Shown piece by piece: positions 42,639 through 51,807 of a DNA stretch of 64,000 nucleotides. The stretch comes from UBA4782 sp034429195 (lineage in GTDB: Bacteria > Chloroflexota > Anaerolineae > Anaerolineales > Anaerolineaceae). Position numbers and translations under genes: made by a program. Numbering within the stretch: position 1 is the stretch's first letter; every line of letters starts with the position of its first letter. The notes under the pieces were generated by a model. The model was not told the DNA's origin. It searched no databases and saw only the letters and a list, made by a program, of their open reading frames with translations. The DNA lies in NCBI GenBank assembly GCA_034429195.1, contig DAOUGQ010000021.1, positions 124,001 to 188,000 on the forward strand, in the 5' to 3' direction.

Positions 42639-45323
42639 TTATGGGCTGACAAATCCTGAACCTGTACTGCATGTGTTGACTTCAGTGGTTTCTTTGGAAT
42701 TAATCGTCAATACTTTCCACAGGTCGTTCCCATCTACACAACCAGCAGATGCATCAGTAAGTTTCACGGTGGCAATGATCCTTCCCTTTGCCCATAATCG
42801 AACTACTGGATAAACAAAATCTTGTCCATCTGCATCTAGGGTGTTTTCCCATCCATCATTGCTGTAATCTGTCACCATTAAGGTGTACGTGCCAGCATAT
42901 TTGGGAGTATAGTAAGGTGCAACAGTCAATGACAGAGCATTTTTGATCGAAATGAATTCTGTCGGGCTCATCCAGACACCTTCTCCATCCAATCCGGGAG
43001 ATTCGATGAAACTGCCACCATCGAAGATAAGCTGTGCATATGGGGATGTTGTGGCAGACGGATCATATACAGTGGCATCAAGCAGTGTCCCCAGGTTAAT
43101 ATATGGAGAAGCTGGCAATGCCAGGTAATCAATCAATCTATCGCTCCCAACAATGAAATCTTTTCCATCTCCAAATATATCAACCTGGTCTGGCAGTAAC
43201 AAGAACATGTCAAGGTTGGGATATAAGGGAGCACTTCCTACCTGTTCGAGGTTGTTCCAATCCAAAATAACTTGCATTGCAGTGGTGGGCGCCAGACTTA
43301 CGGAGCTGTATGCATCATAGATCAGTTGACCTTGCCTGTAGAGAGGGTCACTCTGGTTCAGGGTGAGCTCATCAAACGTCTGCGAACCAGTGGTGTAACT
43401 GGTCCGGCTGACCTGTAAGCGGTATAGGCTGCCTGGGTCCTGCCGGATAGGTAGGTTGATCAACACAACATGCGAACTGGTTTTAGTAGTGATCGCCCTA
43501 GCCCGCTGGACAAATGTTGTACCAGTCGTGTTTTCCATCGCCATTACTGTTGAGTTCATCAGGGGCAGCCCTGTCGTGGCATCTTTCACTTCGGCAAACA
43601 AAGCACCTCGTTCCATCGCTGCAGCAATGTTCAAATACCGGGTGTCAGTCATATCCTGAGTTGCACCAAATGTCCCTCCGCTGACCGGCCAGCAGAAAGG
43701 CGCCATAATGATGTCTGCATTGCCATCTCCATCACTATCGAATGGTACCCCGTAACTGATATCATTTCCACCAAAGGAAAAGTTCGTCAGGTTCCTGTAT
43801 CCGCTGGCTGCATTCGCAACCGTCGGATCAACCGCCCGTTTCAGATCACTGCTGTATAGGGGATCAGTAAGTCGGCTTTTCATAGCTGCCGCAGTCTGAG
43901 TGGTCATAATACTCCATACACGGGCTGCACCACCTGAAACAAATGCCGCTGCAGCCGACGAACCACTCAGATATTCATATCCTGATGCCATCCCTTCATA
44001 GTAGTTGCCATAGAACCCATAACTAACAGGAGTAGCAGAATATATATCTTCTCCTGGAGCCACCAGGCTCACCCAGCTTCCATAATTGGAACCCTGAATA
44101 CTCCCATCTTCAAGCAATTGCCCCGTGGCACATTGTTCTGTCGAGTATAGCTCATTCGTATCAATATCACGTGCTCCATCTGTATCCACCCAGATCTTAT
44201 ACCCCAGGGCGCTTGGGGCACGACCTGCTGCCACAGAGATCAGACTTTCATCAAGCACATTCGGCTGACCATATGGAGCAAGAGTATCGTCATCAGCCCA
44301 GGCCGCCGGGTAAACAAGCGCACTGGTAGATTCATTCCCTGCTGCTGCCACCAGTAATTTCCCTTTCTGACTGGCGTAAACCAGTGCGTTGTACTGTAGT
44401 GCATCCGGAGCAGAATTGCCAAAACTCATGTTGATGATCTTAACATAGGAATTATTTGCACAATACCGAATCCCGGCGGCGATACTAAAAGAGGTGCCAT
44501 ATCCCTGGGCATTAAGCACTTTTACCGCCAGGATTGTTCCATTTGAAACTCCTATACCTGTTTCTGATGTGCTGGTGTTGTTATTGGCTTTGGCAACCAT
44601 GATCCCAGCCATATGAGTACCATGTCCGTTATCATCTGCAGAGTTGGTATCGGAATTAGCAAAATCATACCCGTTCACTACCTTGCCGCTTAAGTCTGGA
44701 TGCCTGAGGTCAACCCCTGTATCAAGCAAACAAATACGCGGACTGGCATTTGCATTCGTCCAGATGAGATCAGCCTGCACTGCATCCCATCCCCATTCTC
44801 TACCAGTGCCAAGCTCAGTGGGAAAAGCTGGCAATGATTTATATGTGGTTCCAGATTTCACAGAGCGGCGTAATCCGTTCACCTCATTCCAGGAGAGGGT
44901 TTTTATTAGACCACCTTCTGCACCGACTTGATACCCATCTGTGACCAGTGGCTCACCCAGGCTCTGACTTAATATTTCTGGTATCCAATAGATGTAATTT
45001 GGTTGTGCTTCCTCCACCTGCTTTGAGGTAGAAATTTTTTCCACCAGAGCATTCACATCCGACTCTGGGTTGAAGCTGAGAAGAGCACTGTTTCCACTCT
45101 TGCTGGCAACGGTTCCGTCCAAAGCTTCTGCCAGGGCGGTGGCACTGATATCGTATGCACTGGCTGTTAACCCGGCTGTGAAGGTGACGATCACCTCTCC
45201 CGGCACATAGAGATCATTTCGTGTGATATCCTCTTGCGAAGATTGAGCAACGACCTTCTGACCCGGGAATAGTGTAATAACAAGCATAAAAATTATGAAT
45301 AATTTCGCCCAGTGGTTTCTCAT
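42639..45323 (-). CDS. Secreted subtilisin-like serine protease (S8)
   Basis: 894 aa from ATG 45323, AAGGAG 9 bases upstream; a GTG at 45332 overlaps the ribosome site. Signal peptide to about residue 27, then an inhibitor-type propeptide (YVPGEVIVTFTAGL ... QPNYIYWIPE). Catalytic Asp in ICLLDTGVDLRHPDLSG (about residue 201), His in DNGHGTHMAGIM (about 234), Ser in LSGSSAAAAFVSGGAARV, with the oxyanion Asn in VAAAGNEST. A Ca2+-loop-like DSDGDGNADI lies in the C-terminal half, followed by beta-rich domains of unknown type. Degrades extracellular protein. Followed by no cotranscribed gene. Confidence 0.9.
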   Translation of the reverse strand: MRNHWAKLFIIFMLVITLFPGQKVVAQSSQEDITRNDLYVPGEVIVTFTAGLTASAYDISATALAEALDGTVASKSGNSALLSFNPESDVNALVEKISTSKQVEEAQPNYIYWIPEILSQSLGEPLVTDGYQVGAEGGLIKTLSWNEVNGLRRSVKSGTTYKSLPAFPTELGTGREWGWDAVQADLIWTNANASPRICLLDTGVDLRHPDLSGKVVNGYDFANSDTNSADDNGHGTHMAGIMVAKANNNTSTSETGIGVSNGTILAVKVLNAQGYGTSFSIAAGIRYCANNSYVKIINMSFGNSAPDALQYNALVYASQKGKLLVAAAGNESTSALVYPAAWADDDTLAPYGQPNVLDESLISVAAGRAPSALGYKIWVDTDGARDIDTNELYSTEQCATGQLLEDGSIQGSNYGSWVSLVAPGEDIYSATPVSYGFYGNYYEGMASGYEYLSGSSAAAAFVSGGAARVWSIMTTQTAAAMKSRLTDPLYSSDLKRAVDPTVANAASGYRNLTNFSFGGNDISYGVPFDSDGDGNADIIMAPFCWPVSGGTFGATQDMTDTRYLNIAAAMERGALFAEVKDATTGLPLMNSTVMAMENTTGTTFVQRARAITTKTSSHVVLINLPIRQDPGSLYRLQVSRTSYTTGSQTFDELTLNQSDPLYRQGQLIYDAYSSVSLAPTTAMQVILDWNNLEQVGSAPLYPNLDMFLLLPDQVDIFGDGKDFIVGSDRLIDYLALPASPYINLGTLLDATVYDPSATTSPYAQLIFDGGSFIESPGLDGEGVWMSPTEFISIKNALSLTVAPYYTPKYAGTYTLMVTDYSNDGWENTLDADGQDFVYPVVRLWAKGRIIATVKLTDASAGCVDGNDLWKVLTINSKETTEVNTCSTGSGFVSP

Positions 45324-45384
45324 AAGGTACACTCCTTATATTTCAGCCTTCACTGTAGTTAGCATCTTCAGACAGAACTTCAAT

Positions 45385-46833
45385 TCAGGGTTTTACAGGA
45401 ATTCCTGAATAATCTTCACCCAGTAAAGTGAAGCCGTTCAATTCCAGATTCCTTTGTATTCGAACCAGAACTACAACCGGTGCACCAGAAACGATCTCCA
45501 CCGTTCCAGAAAATCCACCTCTGGTAGGGTCCACCACAAGGGCACTGTTGGGGTCTGTTGTTATACTGGCAAACGCGAGAAGCGGACTTTCATCGTTTGC
45601 GATCTGTTGAGATTGCAATAAACTGCCGTCTTCAGCATAATAATTGACCGTGATATCGCTCTGTACTCCATCACTTGCATTTTGAATGATGAAACTGGCA
45701 TGATCGCCATTTTCTCGACTGGAATATTCTGCATAAGGGATCGCTACCCGGTAATAGCCACCCGACTGATATCCCAACCCCATTCTGGGTTGAGCAGTGA
45801 ACGCAGTTAACAACCCGGTAGTAGTGATCACCCTTGTCACTGCAGAAATGGGCTGGGTACTGCGAATGACTGCTGAACCCTCTACTCCGCCCATTTCTGC
45901 AAGGTCGCATGTGTTCATGAAGATTTTTGCACCTGGCTGTATGGTAACCGAAGTTTGCTGACCCAATAACTGCCCTGCATTATCATAATATGAAATGGAT
46001 ACAGAAGCAGCAGAGCTCCCGGCATTTTGCACATCAAATTGACTGGTCAATTCACCATCGCCCCACTGACAGGCTGCTTGCGGAGAATAAAGCTCAGTGG
46101 TAGTACCTGCACTACCCTCGTAGGAGAAAGCATGGAATCCATTCGCATGTGTCTGGTCTACTGAAGCGACGATGCGAGCAGAACCATAGGGGCTTTGGTT
46201 GAATACAGCTTGAATGACCAGGCTACCATCAAATTCCGGAGGGAAACCGGCAAACTCTTCTCCTGATGCGCGAATCTGCACACTTGCCTGCCCAGGAATT
46301 ACGCGGTCATTTAGTATCAAGATGGCTTCACTTCCATCATCAGGATAATAAGTCATATCCACACGAATAGGGGTTGGTTCAATATTCTGAATGCCAACTA
46401 CCGGATCGAATGCTGGTGTTCGTTGAAAAAGGGGAATGAAAAACTTGCCCGTACCTGCTTGGTCGCTTGTAAATGAAGCAGAAAGCAACGGGCTGAAAGC
46501 ATCTCGGCTGGGTCCCGCTTTAAGGATTACTGCTAATAAAGGAAGACTTGAACTTACCACAGCTGAACCTTGAAAATCAGCTTCCAGGCTGGCGTCTTTC
46601 ATGTAGAATTTTCCTGAACCATGAGCGGGAATTGTAAGGGGAGTAGTCGCGACGTCACTGCCATCGGTGCGGTAATATACAACATTGAGCTGTGCACTGG
46701 AGGAATTCGGATTGTAGTAATGAATTACAGATGACCAGGCTGAGCCAAAGAGCGCGGTAGCTTGAACGGTCGGAAGAGAAGATCCACCAACAAGAAAGAT
46801 GAAGGCGATGAACCAAGACAATATTCTGCGCAA
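45385..46833 (-). CDS. Secreted protein with four internal repeats, unknown function
   Basis: 482 aa. Signal peptide to about residue 26 (FIAFIFLVGGSSLPTVQA). At least four related beta-rich units, each opening with a polar strand and a YY-x-x-DGS turn (NVVYYRTDGSDVATTPLTIP, DMTYYPDDGSEAILIL, SISYYDNAGQLLGQQ, TVNYYAEDGSLLQSQ). No enzyme motif, no anchor. Possibly a surface matrix or adhesin. About 60 bases upstream of the subtilisin-like gene and probably expressed with it. Confidence 0.7.
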   Translation of the reverse strand: MRRILSWFIAFIFLVGGSSLPTVQATALFGSAWSSVIHYYNPNSSSAQLNVVYYRTDGSDVATTPLTIPAHGSGKFYMKDASLEADFQGSAVVSSSLPLLAVILKAGPSRDAFSPLLSASFTSDQAGTGKFFIPLFQRTPAFDPVVGIQNIEPTPIRVDMTYYPDDGSEAILILNDRVIPGQASVQIRASGEEFAGFPPEFDGSLVIQAVFNQSPYGSARIVASVDQTHANGFHAFSYEGSAGTTTELYSPQAACQWGDGELTSQFDVQNAGSSAASVSISYYDNAGQLLGQQTSVTIQPGAKIFMNTCDLAEMGGVEGSAVIRSTQPISAVTRVITTTGLLTAFTAQPRMGLGYQSGGYYRVAIPYAEYSSRENGDHASFIIQNASDGVQSDITVNYYAEDGSLLQSQQIANDESPLLAFASITTDPNSALVVDPTRGGFSGTVEIVSGAPVVVLVRIQRNLELNGFTLLGEDYSGIPVKP

Positions 46834-46962
46834 GGTTCAAACCCCATTCAGGAATCTGATAAGAAAGATTCGGGTCATCCTATCAGGATAGAAGATTTAC
46901 CGAAAAAAGGCAAGGGTTAAGAACTTACCAGAAATGAAAACCTAAAAAACAGGTTAATTTAT

Positions 46963-47460
46963 CTAAATATACTTCTGGTCTTCAGGTCCTGCAGGGGTAC
47001 GTTCGTCGATAATTTCCACATGCGGGGCGGCTATCTTCATTAAATTAAAGAATTTATCTAACCAATTCTGCCCGCCGGCTGCGCTGTGTTCTATGGTTAT
47101 TTCGCCAAAATTCCCTTTTAAGCGAACAAAGGTTTGCATCATACTCATCGAAGAAACAAAGGTCTGTTTTGCATAGGTATAGATCACTGCCTGCGAAACT
47201 GCCTGCCAGGGGAGAAATTGCCGGATCCATAACAACCCGCGTTGAGAATACCCATTTTCATCCATCCGTTTTTCGATGGCTCCAGCTGCATAGGAAATAC
47301 AAGCCAAAGCAATAGGCAGCCAGAAAGCCATTGAACATATCATGGTAACTTTTTGATTTTGGATATAGGACACAAGATTATAAATACTCCACCCCAATAA
47401 GCCTGCACCAATAATTCCCAATAAAATTCGTGGCATCCGCGTAGGTTTGATAACAATCAT
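46963..47460 (-). CDS. Small membrane protein with C-terminal soluble domain
   Basis: 165 aa. Two helices at about 10-30 and 42-62 (ILLGIIGAGLLGWSIYNLV; MAFWLPIALACISYAAGA), then about 95 residues of beta-rich sequence that could be a PH-like domain (FLPWQAVSQAVIYTYAKQTF). No family identified. Divergent from the PadR gene. Confidence 0.55.
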   Translation of the reverse strand: MIVIKPTRMPRILLGIIGAGLLGWSIYNLVSYIQNQKVTMICSMAFWLPIALACISYAAGAIEKRMDENGYSQRGLLWIRQFLPWQAVSQAVIYTYAKQTFVSSMSMMQTFVRLKGNFGEITIEHSAAGGQNWLDKFFNLMKIAAPHVEIIDERTPAGPEDQKYI

Positions 47461-47614
47461 GGAATTAATCCTCTATGGAAATATTTTTCACCGCAAGACA
47501 GCGTTGATTCTAACAGAAACATGGAGAATTATGCGTTCCTAAAAAGGATTCTTACAATTCTTAAATACTTTTTGGATTACGACGAATAAAATGGAGAAAT
47601 TTTGTTATAGAACC

Positions 47615-47643
47615 TTGACAGGTTGTTCACTCTTCTCTATACT
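47615..47643 (+). promoter_or_regulatory. Consensus promoter of the padR-ABC operon
   Basis: TTGACA (47615-47620), exactly 17 bases, TATACT (47638-47643). The start of transcription is expected at about 47650, at or just before the start codon (GTG 47650 or ATG 47656). No ribosome site. Confidence 0.75.
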
Positions 47644-47657
47644 CACTGAGTGAGTAT
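47639..47657. promoter_or_regulatory. 19-bp palindromic operator over -10 and start codon of padR gene
   Basis: ATACTCACT-G-AGTGAGTAT, perfect arms of nine bases. It overlaps the -10 hexamer and the first codon of the PadR-type gene. Binding of the regulator here would block its own transcription. Confidence 0.75.
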
Positions 47658-48177
47658 GAATTTATCGCCCGAGTTTGTTTTATTAGGATTACTATACGAC
47701 CATCCCAGGCACGGATATGAGCTTCACCTGGTCGTTCAACGGGAATTTGGTCATGTCTGGTACATCAGCCAGAGCCAGGTATACAACATCATTAATCGAT
47801 TAACCAACCAGGGCTTTTTGGAAACAGAACGATTACCCGGAGAAGGCACTCCTGAGCGCACACTCTTACACCTTACTGAAAAAGGGAAAGCCCATTTTGA
47901 AAACTGGTTAAAAACACCTACTCGTGCTGGAACACAAGCTATCCGGGTCGAATTTGTCACACGGGTGGCATTTGCCCGTGAAAAGTTCCCACAACTGCTT
48001 CCTTCCATCCTTTCCGATCAGAAAAACCTGGTACGAGATCAAATTAAAAAACTTGAAGATCAATATGCAGCCTTAAAGGATGATTCTATGGCCGATCAGA
48101 TTGCGATGGAGCTGCGAATTCGTTCTCTTAAAGATATTTTGAAATGGATAACGGAACTATCCACCAGATACGCATAG
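47656..48177 (+). CDS. PadR-family transcriptional regulator
   Basis: 173 aa from ATG 47656 (175 from GTG 47650). N-terminal winged helix (FVLLGLLYDHPRHGYELHLV, WYISQSQVYNIINRLTNQGF) and a C-terminal helical dimerisation domain (Vir_C-like). No Shine-Dalgarno, and a promoter places transcription start at the start codon. The palindrome over the start suggests autorepression. 25 bases upstream of the ABC importer genes, which it most likely controls. Inducer unknown. Confidence 0.85.
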   Translation: MNLSPEFVLLGLLYDHPRHGYELHLVVQREFGHVWYISQSQVYNIINRLTNQGFLETERLPGEGTPERTLLHLTEKGKAHFENWLKTPTRAGTQAIRVEFVTRVAFAREKFPQLLPSILSDQKNLVRDQIKKLEDQYAALKDDSMADQIAMELRIRSLKDILKWITELSTRYA

Positions 48178-48202
48178 AAATGCATGTAAAGGAGAAAGAA
48201 CC

Positions 48203-49369
48203 ATGGAGAAGTTTTCAAAGAAGATTTTATTTGTTTTCATCGCTACTTTGCTGGTATTGAGTGCCTGCGTACCATCTAGCACCCCAACAGCAGAGATCAT
48301 TCCGATCACGGTTACTGTACCTCCTCAAAATGAGGTGGTTAAACCTGTTACTCTAACCGAAGAAACGTCATCTGCCCCGATCACAACCACTGATGCACTT
48401 GGCCGCACCGTAACGCTGGAGAAAGTACCAGAAAGGATCGTCATCGCTGGCAAAGCTGTAATCATGCTTACGGATGCTGTATATCTTTTTCCTGATATTG
48501 GAAACCGGGTAGTTGGTGTATCCAATCTAAACCAAGGCCATGGTGATTTTATTGGAGCAATCGATCCCACCTTTGGAGAAAAAGAAAAACTTGCCAATGA
48601 CATAGGGCCCGAACAAATTGCTGCTCTACAACCAGATCTTGTCATTTTGAAAAGCAGTATGGCTGAAAAGCTAGGCAGTCCGCTTGAAACCCAGGGCATT
48701 CCTGTAATCTATCTGGATTTTGAAACCCCTGAACAATACCAGCGCGATCTTGCAACACTGGGTCAGGTTTTCCAAAATGATACCCGGGCACAAGAATTGG
48801 CCGCTTATTTCAGTGATGTGGCTGCCAAAGTCTCTTCTGCCACAGCAGGGATGGATGATACGCAAAAACCAAGGGTTTTATTACTGTATTACAGCACTAA
48901 AGATGGGAATGTAGCCTTTAATGTGGCACCAGAATCCTACATTCAAACGTACATGGTTCAGACTGCAGGTGGTATTCCGGTATGGCTGGATATCGAACTG
49001 GATACCGGTTGGACCAAAGTGAACCTGGAGCAAATAGCTGCCTGGGATCCTGATCAGATTTTTGTAGTTACATATACCGAAAATACTGTCGAGATCGTAG
49101 ATAATCTGAAAGAAGATCCTAACTGGCAGGCATTGAAAGCTGTTGCAAATAACCAGATTTATGCTTTTCCTGCTGATTTTTACTCCTGGGATCAGCCAGA
49201 TGTCCGCTGGATACTAGGGTTGAAGTGGCTTGCCACAAAAATACAACCCGATCTCTGGAGCAGTGTAGATATGCTGCAAGAGACTAAAACTTTTTACCAA
49301 ACCCTTTATGGAATAGATGAGGCCATTTTTAATAGCCAGGTGTCTCCACTCTTGACGGGTATCGAATGA
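48203..49369 (+). CDS. Iron/corrinoid-type ABC transporter substrate-binding lipoprotein
   Basis: 388 aa, ribosome site AAAGGAG. Lipoprotein signal with LLVLSAC (Cys about 22), then a class III periplasmic-binding fold: VTLEKVPERIVIAGKAVIML, QIAALQPDLVILKS, a long connecting helix, and VNLEQIAAWDPDQIFVV. Typical of FepB/BtuF/FhuD-like binders of siderophores, haem or cobamide. Ligand not identifiable. Stop overlaps the permease start by four bases. Confidence 0.85.
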   Translation: MEKFSKKILFVFIATLLVLSACVPSSTPTAEIIPITVTVPPQNEVVKPVTLTEETSSAPITTTDALGRTVTLEKVPERIVIAGKAVIMLTDAVYLFPDIGNRVVGVSNLNQGHGDFIGAIDPTFGEKEKLANDIGPEQIAALQPDLVILKSSMAEKLGSPLETQGIPVIYLDFETPEQYQRDLATLGQVFQNDTRAQELAAYFSDVAAKVSSATAGMDDTQKPRVLLLYYSTKDGNVAFNVAPESYIQTYMVQTAGGIPVWLDIELDTGWTKVNLEQIAAWDPDQIFVVTYTENTVEIVDNLKEDPNWQALKAVANNQIYAFPADFYSWDQPDVRWILGLKWLATKIQPDLWSSVDMLQETKTFYQTLYGIDEAIFNSQVSPLLTGIE

Positions 49370-50361
49370 AGTTGCATCACCCAAATCGTATCCTATGGAT
49401 GTTGGCAATCGGGTTGGTGATCGTCTTTGCACTCAGCTTGCTGGTAGGGCGATATCCCCAACCCGGCATTGCTCTTCCCTGGGATCTCGTAGAAGATAAG
49501 ATAGCAATACGCCTTCTGCTGAATTTACGCCTTCCACGTTTACTGGTAGGTGTGCTGCTTGGCGCTGCCCTTTCTGCAGCAGGTGCAGCTTTTCAAATGC
49601 TCTTTACTAATCCCCTAGTGGAACCTGGCTTTTTGGGAGTCACACAGGGGGCTTCCTTTGGAGCTGCCATGGCAATCATCTTTATGGGAAATGTTGCCTG
49701 GCTGGTACAGGGATCAGCAGTGGTATTTGCGATGGCAGGATTGCTACTTTCCTACCTTCTTGCTCGCAAGGTACGTTTTGGCGGCTGGGTACTCCGTCTG
49801 GTGTTGGCAGGTATAGCAGTTTCAGCATTCTTTTCTTCTGGTGTGGGTATTTTAAAATATCTGGCAGACCCTTTGAGACAGCTTCCAGAAATCACTTTCT
49901 GGCTGTTAGGTGGATTATGGAGTGTGGAGTGGAAAGACTTATTGACTATCCTTCCCCTGGTGTTGATCGGATTGTATGTTCTTTTTCGCATGCGCTGGCG
50001 CTTGAATCTACTTTCGCTTGAAGACGAAGTAGCTTTTTCACTCGGTACCACCCCACAGCGTGAACGAGCCCTGGTGTTGGTAGCTGGGGTAGCTGCTGTG
50101 GCGGCTGTCATCTCTGTCAGTGGGATGGTCAGTTGGGTTGGCTTGCTGGTACCGCACCTGGCAAGACGCATATTTGGAGCAGATGGAAGATACATTTTGC
50201 CCGCTTCAATGCTGATTGGGGCGTCATTTACAATAATTTGTGATGATTTTGGTCGTACCTTATTGGCTGGTGAAATACCTTTGGGGATATTGACTTCATT
50301 ATTAGGCGCAATGGCATTTATGTTCTTGATGATGGCGCGCAGGATCAAAGTGCAGCGATGA
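49366..50361 (+). CDS. FecCD-family ABC permease
   Basis: 331 aa, nine to ten membrane helices. BtuC/FecCD sequence: LRLPRLLVGVLLGAALSAAG, NPLVEPGFLGVTQGASFGAA, VGLLVPHLARRIFG. Forms the channel for an iron-siderophore, haem or corrinoid together with the ATPase downstream. Overlaps both neighbours by four bases. Confidence 0.9.
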   Translation: MKLHHPNRILWMLAIGLVIVFALSLLVGRYPQPGIALPWDLVEDKIAIRLLLNLRLPRLLVGVLLGAALSAAGAAFQMLFTNPLVEPGFLGVTQGASFGAAMAIIFMGNVAWLVQGSAVVFAMAGLLLSYLLARKVRFGGWVLRLVLAGIAVSAFFSSGVGILKYLADPLRQLPEITFWLLGGLWSVEWKDLLTILPLVLIGLYVLFRMRWRLNLLSLEDEVAFSLGTTPQRERALVLVAGVAAVAAVISVSGMVSWVGLLVPHLARRIFGADGRYILPASMLIGASFTIICDDFGRTLLAGEIPLGILTSLLGAMAFMFLMMARRIKVQR

Positions 50362-51134
50362 GTACACCCATCCTTGAATTTGATCATGTGGATTTCCGAT
50401 ATCACAATACGACAAGGCTTGTGCTGAATGATTTTTCTCTTTCCTTGCCTGAAGGAACGGTATCTGCAATACTTGGTCCTAATGGCAGTGGAAAAACCAC
50501 GCTGATGCGGCTGGCATACGGTAAAGAGCAACCCCTTCATGGTTCTATCCGTGTAAATGGCAGAGAATTAAAGGAGTACACACGCCGCGAGTTGGGTCAG
50601 TGGATAGGGCTGGTTCCACAAAATGAATACCTGCATTATGATTACACTTTACTCGAATACATTGTTCTCGGGAGAGCACCTTATCTGGAACCGCTCGCAA
50701 TGCCCGGAGAAAATGATTTTTCGATTGCCAGCCAGGCATTGGTTCGAGTTGGGCTGGGCAAGATGCAGTATCGCCCGGTAACCAGCTTAAGTGGGGGAGA
50801 GCTTCAGCTCGCGTTGGTTGCACGCGCTTTGACCCAACAGCCTAAGCTGATGTTGCTGGATGAACCTACCTCACACCTTGACCTGGCAAACAAGCGAAAG
50901 TTAATCGACATTCTACGTGAACTTGCAGGGCAGGGTATGACCATCATCTTTACCACTCATGAGCCCGAAGCTGCTGCAAGTATTGCCAGTCATCTGGTAT
51001 TAATGAGGCTTGGCAGGGTTCAATATAGCGGCACTTTGAATGAAGGATTAACAAACGAACAATTAACTTCAGCATATGGCGTGCCAGTTCGAGTGATCAA
51101 GGTGGATGGATTGAAGGTAGTAACATGGCAATAA
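50358..51134 (+). CDS. FecE/BtuD-type ABC ATP-binding protein
   Basis: 258 aa. Walker A LGPNGSGKTTLMRLA, Q-loop GLVPQNEYLHYDYTLLEYIV, signature SLSGGELQLALVARAL, Walker B LMLLDEPTSHLDLANK, H-loop FTTHEPEAA. Energises the preceding permease. Stop overlaps the NTPase start by ten bases. Confidence 0.9.
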   Translation: MSTPILEFDHVDFRYHNTTRLVLNDFSLSLPEGTVSAILGPNGSGKTTLMRLAYGKEQPLHGSIRVNGRELKEYTRRELGQWIGLVPQNEYLHYDYTLLEYIVLGRAPYLEPLAMPGENDFSIASQALVRVGLGKMQYRPVTSLSGGELQLALVARALTQQPKLMLLDEPTSHLDLANKRKLIDILRELAGQGMTIIFTTHEPEAAASIASHLVLMRLGRVQYSGTLNEGLTNEQLTSAYGVPVRVIKVDGLKVVTWQ

Positions 51135-51712
51135 ATGCCCCACTGTTAACGATCATTACAGGAGAACGTGGGGCAGGAAAAACCAACGTTTGCCAGGTAT
51201 TAATAGGGTTGGCAAGACAGCGAGGTCTTCATGTTGAGGGGGTAATATCTCCTGCAATAATTGTTAATGGAATGAAAACAGGTATCCTGGTAGAAAATGT
51301 CGCCACAAGGGAGCAAAGAAAACTGGCTTGTTTGAACGAAACCCATTCTCAAGGAGATCTGCAAACCAGCCATTGGGTTTTTGATCCCGATGCTATGGCA
51401 TGGGGCAGCCAGATCCTGGATCAAAGCGGGGATTGCGACTTACTGGTTGTGGACGAGCTAGGTCCTTTGGAATTGGAGCATCAACGAGGATGGGTGGAAG
51501 GGATCACGGCAATCAATAGAATGAATTACCGTATGGGAGTAGTAGTGATTCGCCCTGAATTGCTAGAAAAAGCGAAAGATCTCTGGCCAAAGGCTGAAGT
51601 TTTTACAGTTACAGGAGAAATTCACTCGGAGAGATCACTACGATATAGTGATCTTACGAACAAAGGTGATATCTCTTCCCTTTTTATTCTTTTCTATCGC
51701 CAATTTCAATGA
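51125..51712 (+). CDS. P-loop NTPase (THEP1-like)
   Basis: 195 aa. Walker A TGERGAGKTNVCQVL at residues 10-24, a second acidic motif LLVVDELGPLELEHQRGW (about 105-122), and IRPELLEKAKDLWP near the C-terminus. The pattern fits the NTPase_1/THEP1 or DUF2478 group of nucleoside triphosphatases. Found as last gene in metal or corrinoid ABC operons, where it may help cofactor processing; role here is inferred. Starts ten bases before the ATPase stop, coupled translation. Confidence 0.75.
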   Translation: MAINAPLLTIITGERGAGKTNVCQVLIGLARQRGLHVEGVISPAIIVNGMKTGILVENVATREQRKLACLNETHSQGDLQTSHWVFDPDAMAWGSQILDQSGDCDLLVVDELGPLELEHQRGWVEGITAINRMNYRMGVVVIRPELLEKAKDLWPKAEVFTVTGEIHSERSLRYSDLTNKGDISSLFILFYRQFQ

Positions 51713-51807
51713 TAATCTATCAGGTAGAAATTCCTCTCTTTTCGCTTATGGTAGAATGAACAATACAAATTACTATAGTACCCATCCCTTAAGAAAGGTG
51801 AAATTTC

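Noticed and set aside
49752..50540. 262-codon open frame on the minus strand
   Set aside because: Antisense to the FecCD permease and ATPase genes, both of which show clear conserved motifs.
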